From the NCBI GenBank assembly GCA_023259355.1, contig JAHFQI010000016.1, forward strand, positions 1 through 34,562: 34,562 nt of DNA, read 5' to 3'. Below the pieces are notes generated by a model. That model did not search any database. It was not told the origin of the DNA and saw only the letters and a list, made by a program, of their open reading frames with translations. Both the position numbers and the translations under genes were made by a program. This document shows positions 34,229 to 34,562 of this stretch, one piece after another. Each line of letters begins with the position of its first letter. Position 1 is the stretch's first letter. The stretch comes from Comamonadaceae bacterium. GTDB lineage: Bacteria > Pseudomonadota > Gammaproteobacteria > Burkholderiales > Burkholderiaceae_C.

Positions 34229-34562
34229 TCAGCTCTTGTGCAGCTTGAACACCCACACCGATCCGCCCTGCTCGAGGAAGTTGACCTTCTTGGCCACTTC
34301 GCCGCCCCACAGCGGAACCGCGCCGCCCCAGCCGGACACGACCGAGATGTACTGCTCGCCGTCCTGTTCCCAGGTGATGGGGGGCGCAACGATGCCGGAG
34401 CCGGTCTGGAACTGCCACACGACCTTGCCGGTCTTCGCATCGGCCGCCTTCAGGTAGCCCTCGGGCGTGCCCCAGAACACCAGGTTGCCGGCGGTGGTCA
34501 GCACACCACCCCACAGCGGCGCTTCGTTCTTGACTTCCCACACGATCTTGCCGGTCTTGGGG
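34229..34562 (-). CDS. PQQ-dependent alcohol dehydrogenase, C-terminal fragment
   Basis: The frame is open to the window edge, so only the last ~111 residues are seen. They form beta-propeller repeats of the quinoprotein family ([20 protein letters not shown], then [20 protein letters not shown]). [20 protein letters not shown] and [11 protein letters not shown], with a short tail ending FKLHKS, match the ethanol dehydrogenase group (ExaA/PedE/PedH) better than XoxF or MxaF. The PQQ and metal ligands lie outside the window, so calcium versus lanthanide use cannot be judged. It oxidises alcohols in the periplasm and is the natural client of the pqq operon and cytochromes here. Confidence 0.9.
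   Translation of the reverse strand, partial: PKTGKIVWEVKNEAPLWGGVLTTAGNLVFWGTPEGYLKAADAKTGKVVWQFQTGSGIVAPPITWEQDGEQYISVVSGWGGAVPLWGGEVAKKVNFLEQGGSVWVFKLHKS

Overview
The window is high-GC, densely coded DNA of betaproteobacterial (Burkholderiales, probably Comamonadaceae-like) character. This is inferred from gene content and order: an S21-YqeY pair, a divergent pmbA / yjgA pair followed by mog, a trmJ-cysE pair divergent from suhB-mutS, a lone Anbu-type proteasome homologue, and a PQQ / PedF-type alcohol oxidation locus. No rRNA, tRNA, CRISPR array, transposase or integrase gene was found.

Layout. (1) 1-6364: nitrate assimilation. The 3' part of a DmsB-DmsC-like membrane subunit is followed by an assimilatory nitrate reductase catalytic subunit (NasA type), a small thioredoxin-like protein, a YbiB/TrpD2 protein and CobA, which makes the siroheme precursor needed by nitrite reductase. 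(2) 6448-22394: mostly housekeeping. It holds a YhiN-type flavoprotein, rpsU with a clear sigma70 promoter and terminator, yqeY, two exported FecR-like proteins (one with a 20-unit Pro-rich repeat tail), a tandem DUF4399 protein, pmbA, darP, mog, cysE, trmJ, suhB, mutS and anbu. (3) 22431-34562: a PQQ-dependent alcohol oxidation region. It contains a quinoprotein-associated substrate-binding protein and cytochrome c-550 (pedF), divergent from an AcoR-like sigma54 activator. Two back-to-back GG-N10-GC sigma54 promoters lie in the gap. Next come a quinoprotein-relay metallohydrolase and an alpha/beta hydrolase, divergent from pqqABCDE, whose last gene overlaps a Bug-family binding protein. At the right edge are a cytochrome c and the 3' end of an ExaA/PedE-type alcohol dehydrogenase.

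Between the pqq operon and the right-edge dehydrogenase genes sits a visibly AT-richer insert. It is bounded by GTTAGGC on the left and a well-formed 72-bp attC-like site on the right, and it carries one unknown gene. It reads as a single integron gene cassette without an integrase in view. The encoded protein has an Arg-X4-His motif reminiscent of HEPN proteins.

How the parts fit: PqqA is cross-linked and matured by PqqE/D, PqqB and PqqC to PQQ, the cofactor of the periplasmic alcohol dehydrogenase. Electrons would pass to the c-type cytochromes. The AcoR-like activator with sigma54 probably switches on at least pedF and the binding protein. The most interesting signals are the integron cassette, the paired sigma54 promoters, the orphan Anbu, the binding protein coupled to pqqE, the peptidase-like/metallohydrolase pair facing pqqA, and a REP-like hairpin that overlaps the suhB ribosome binding site.
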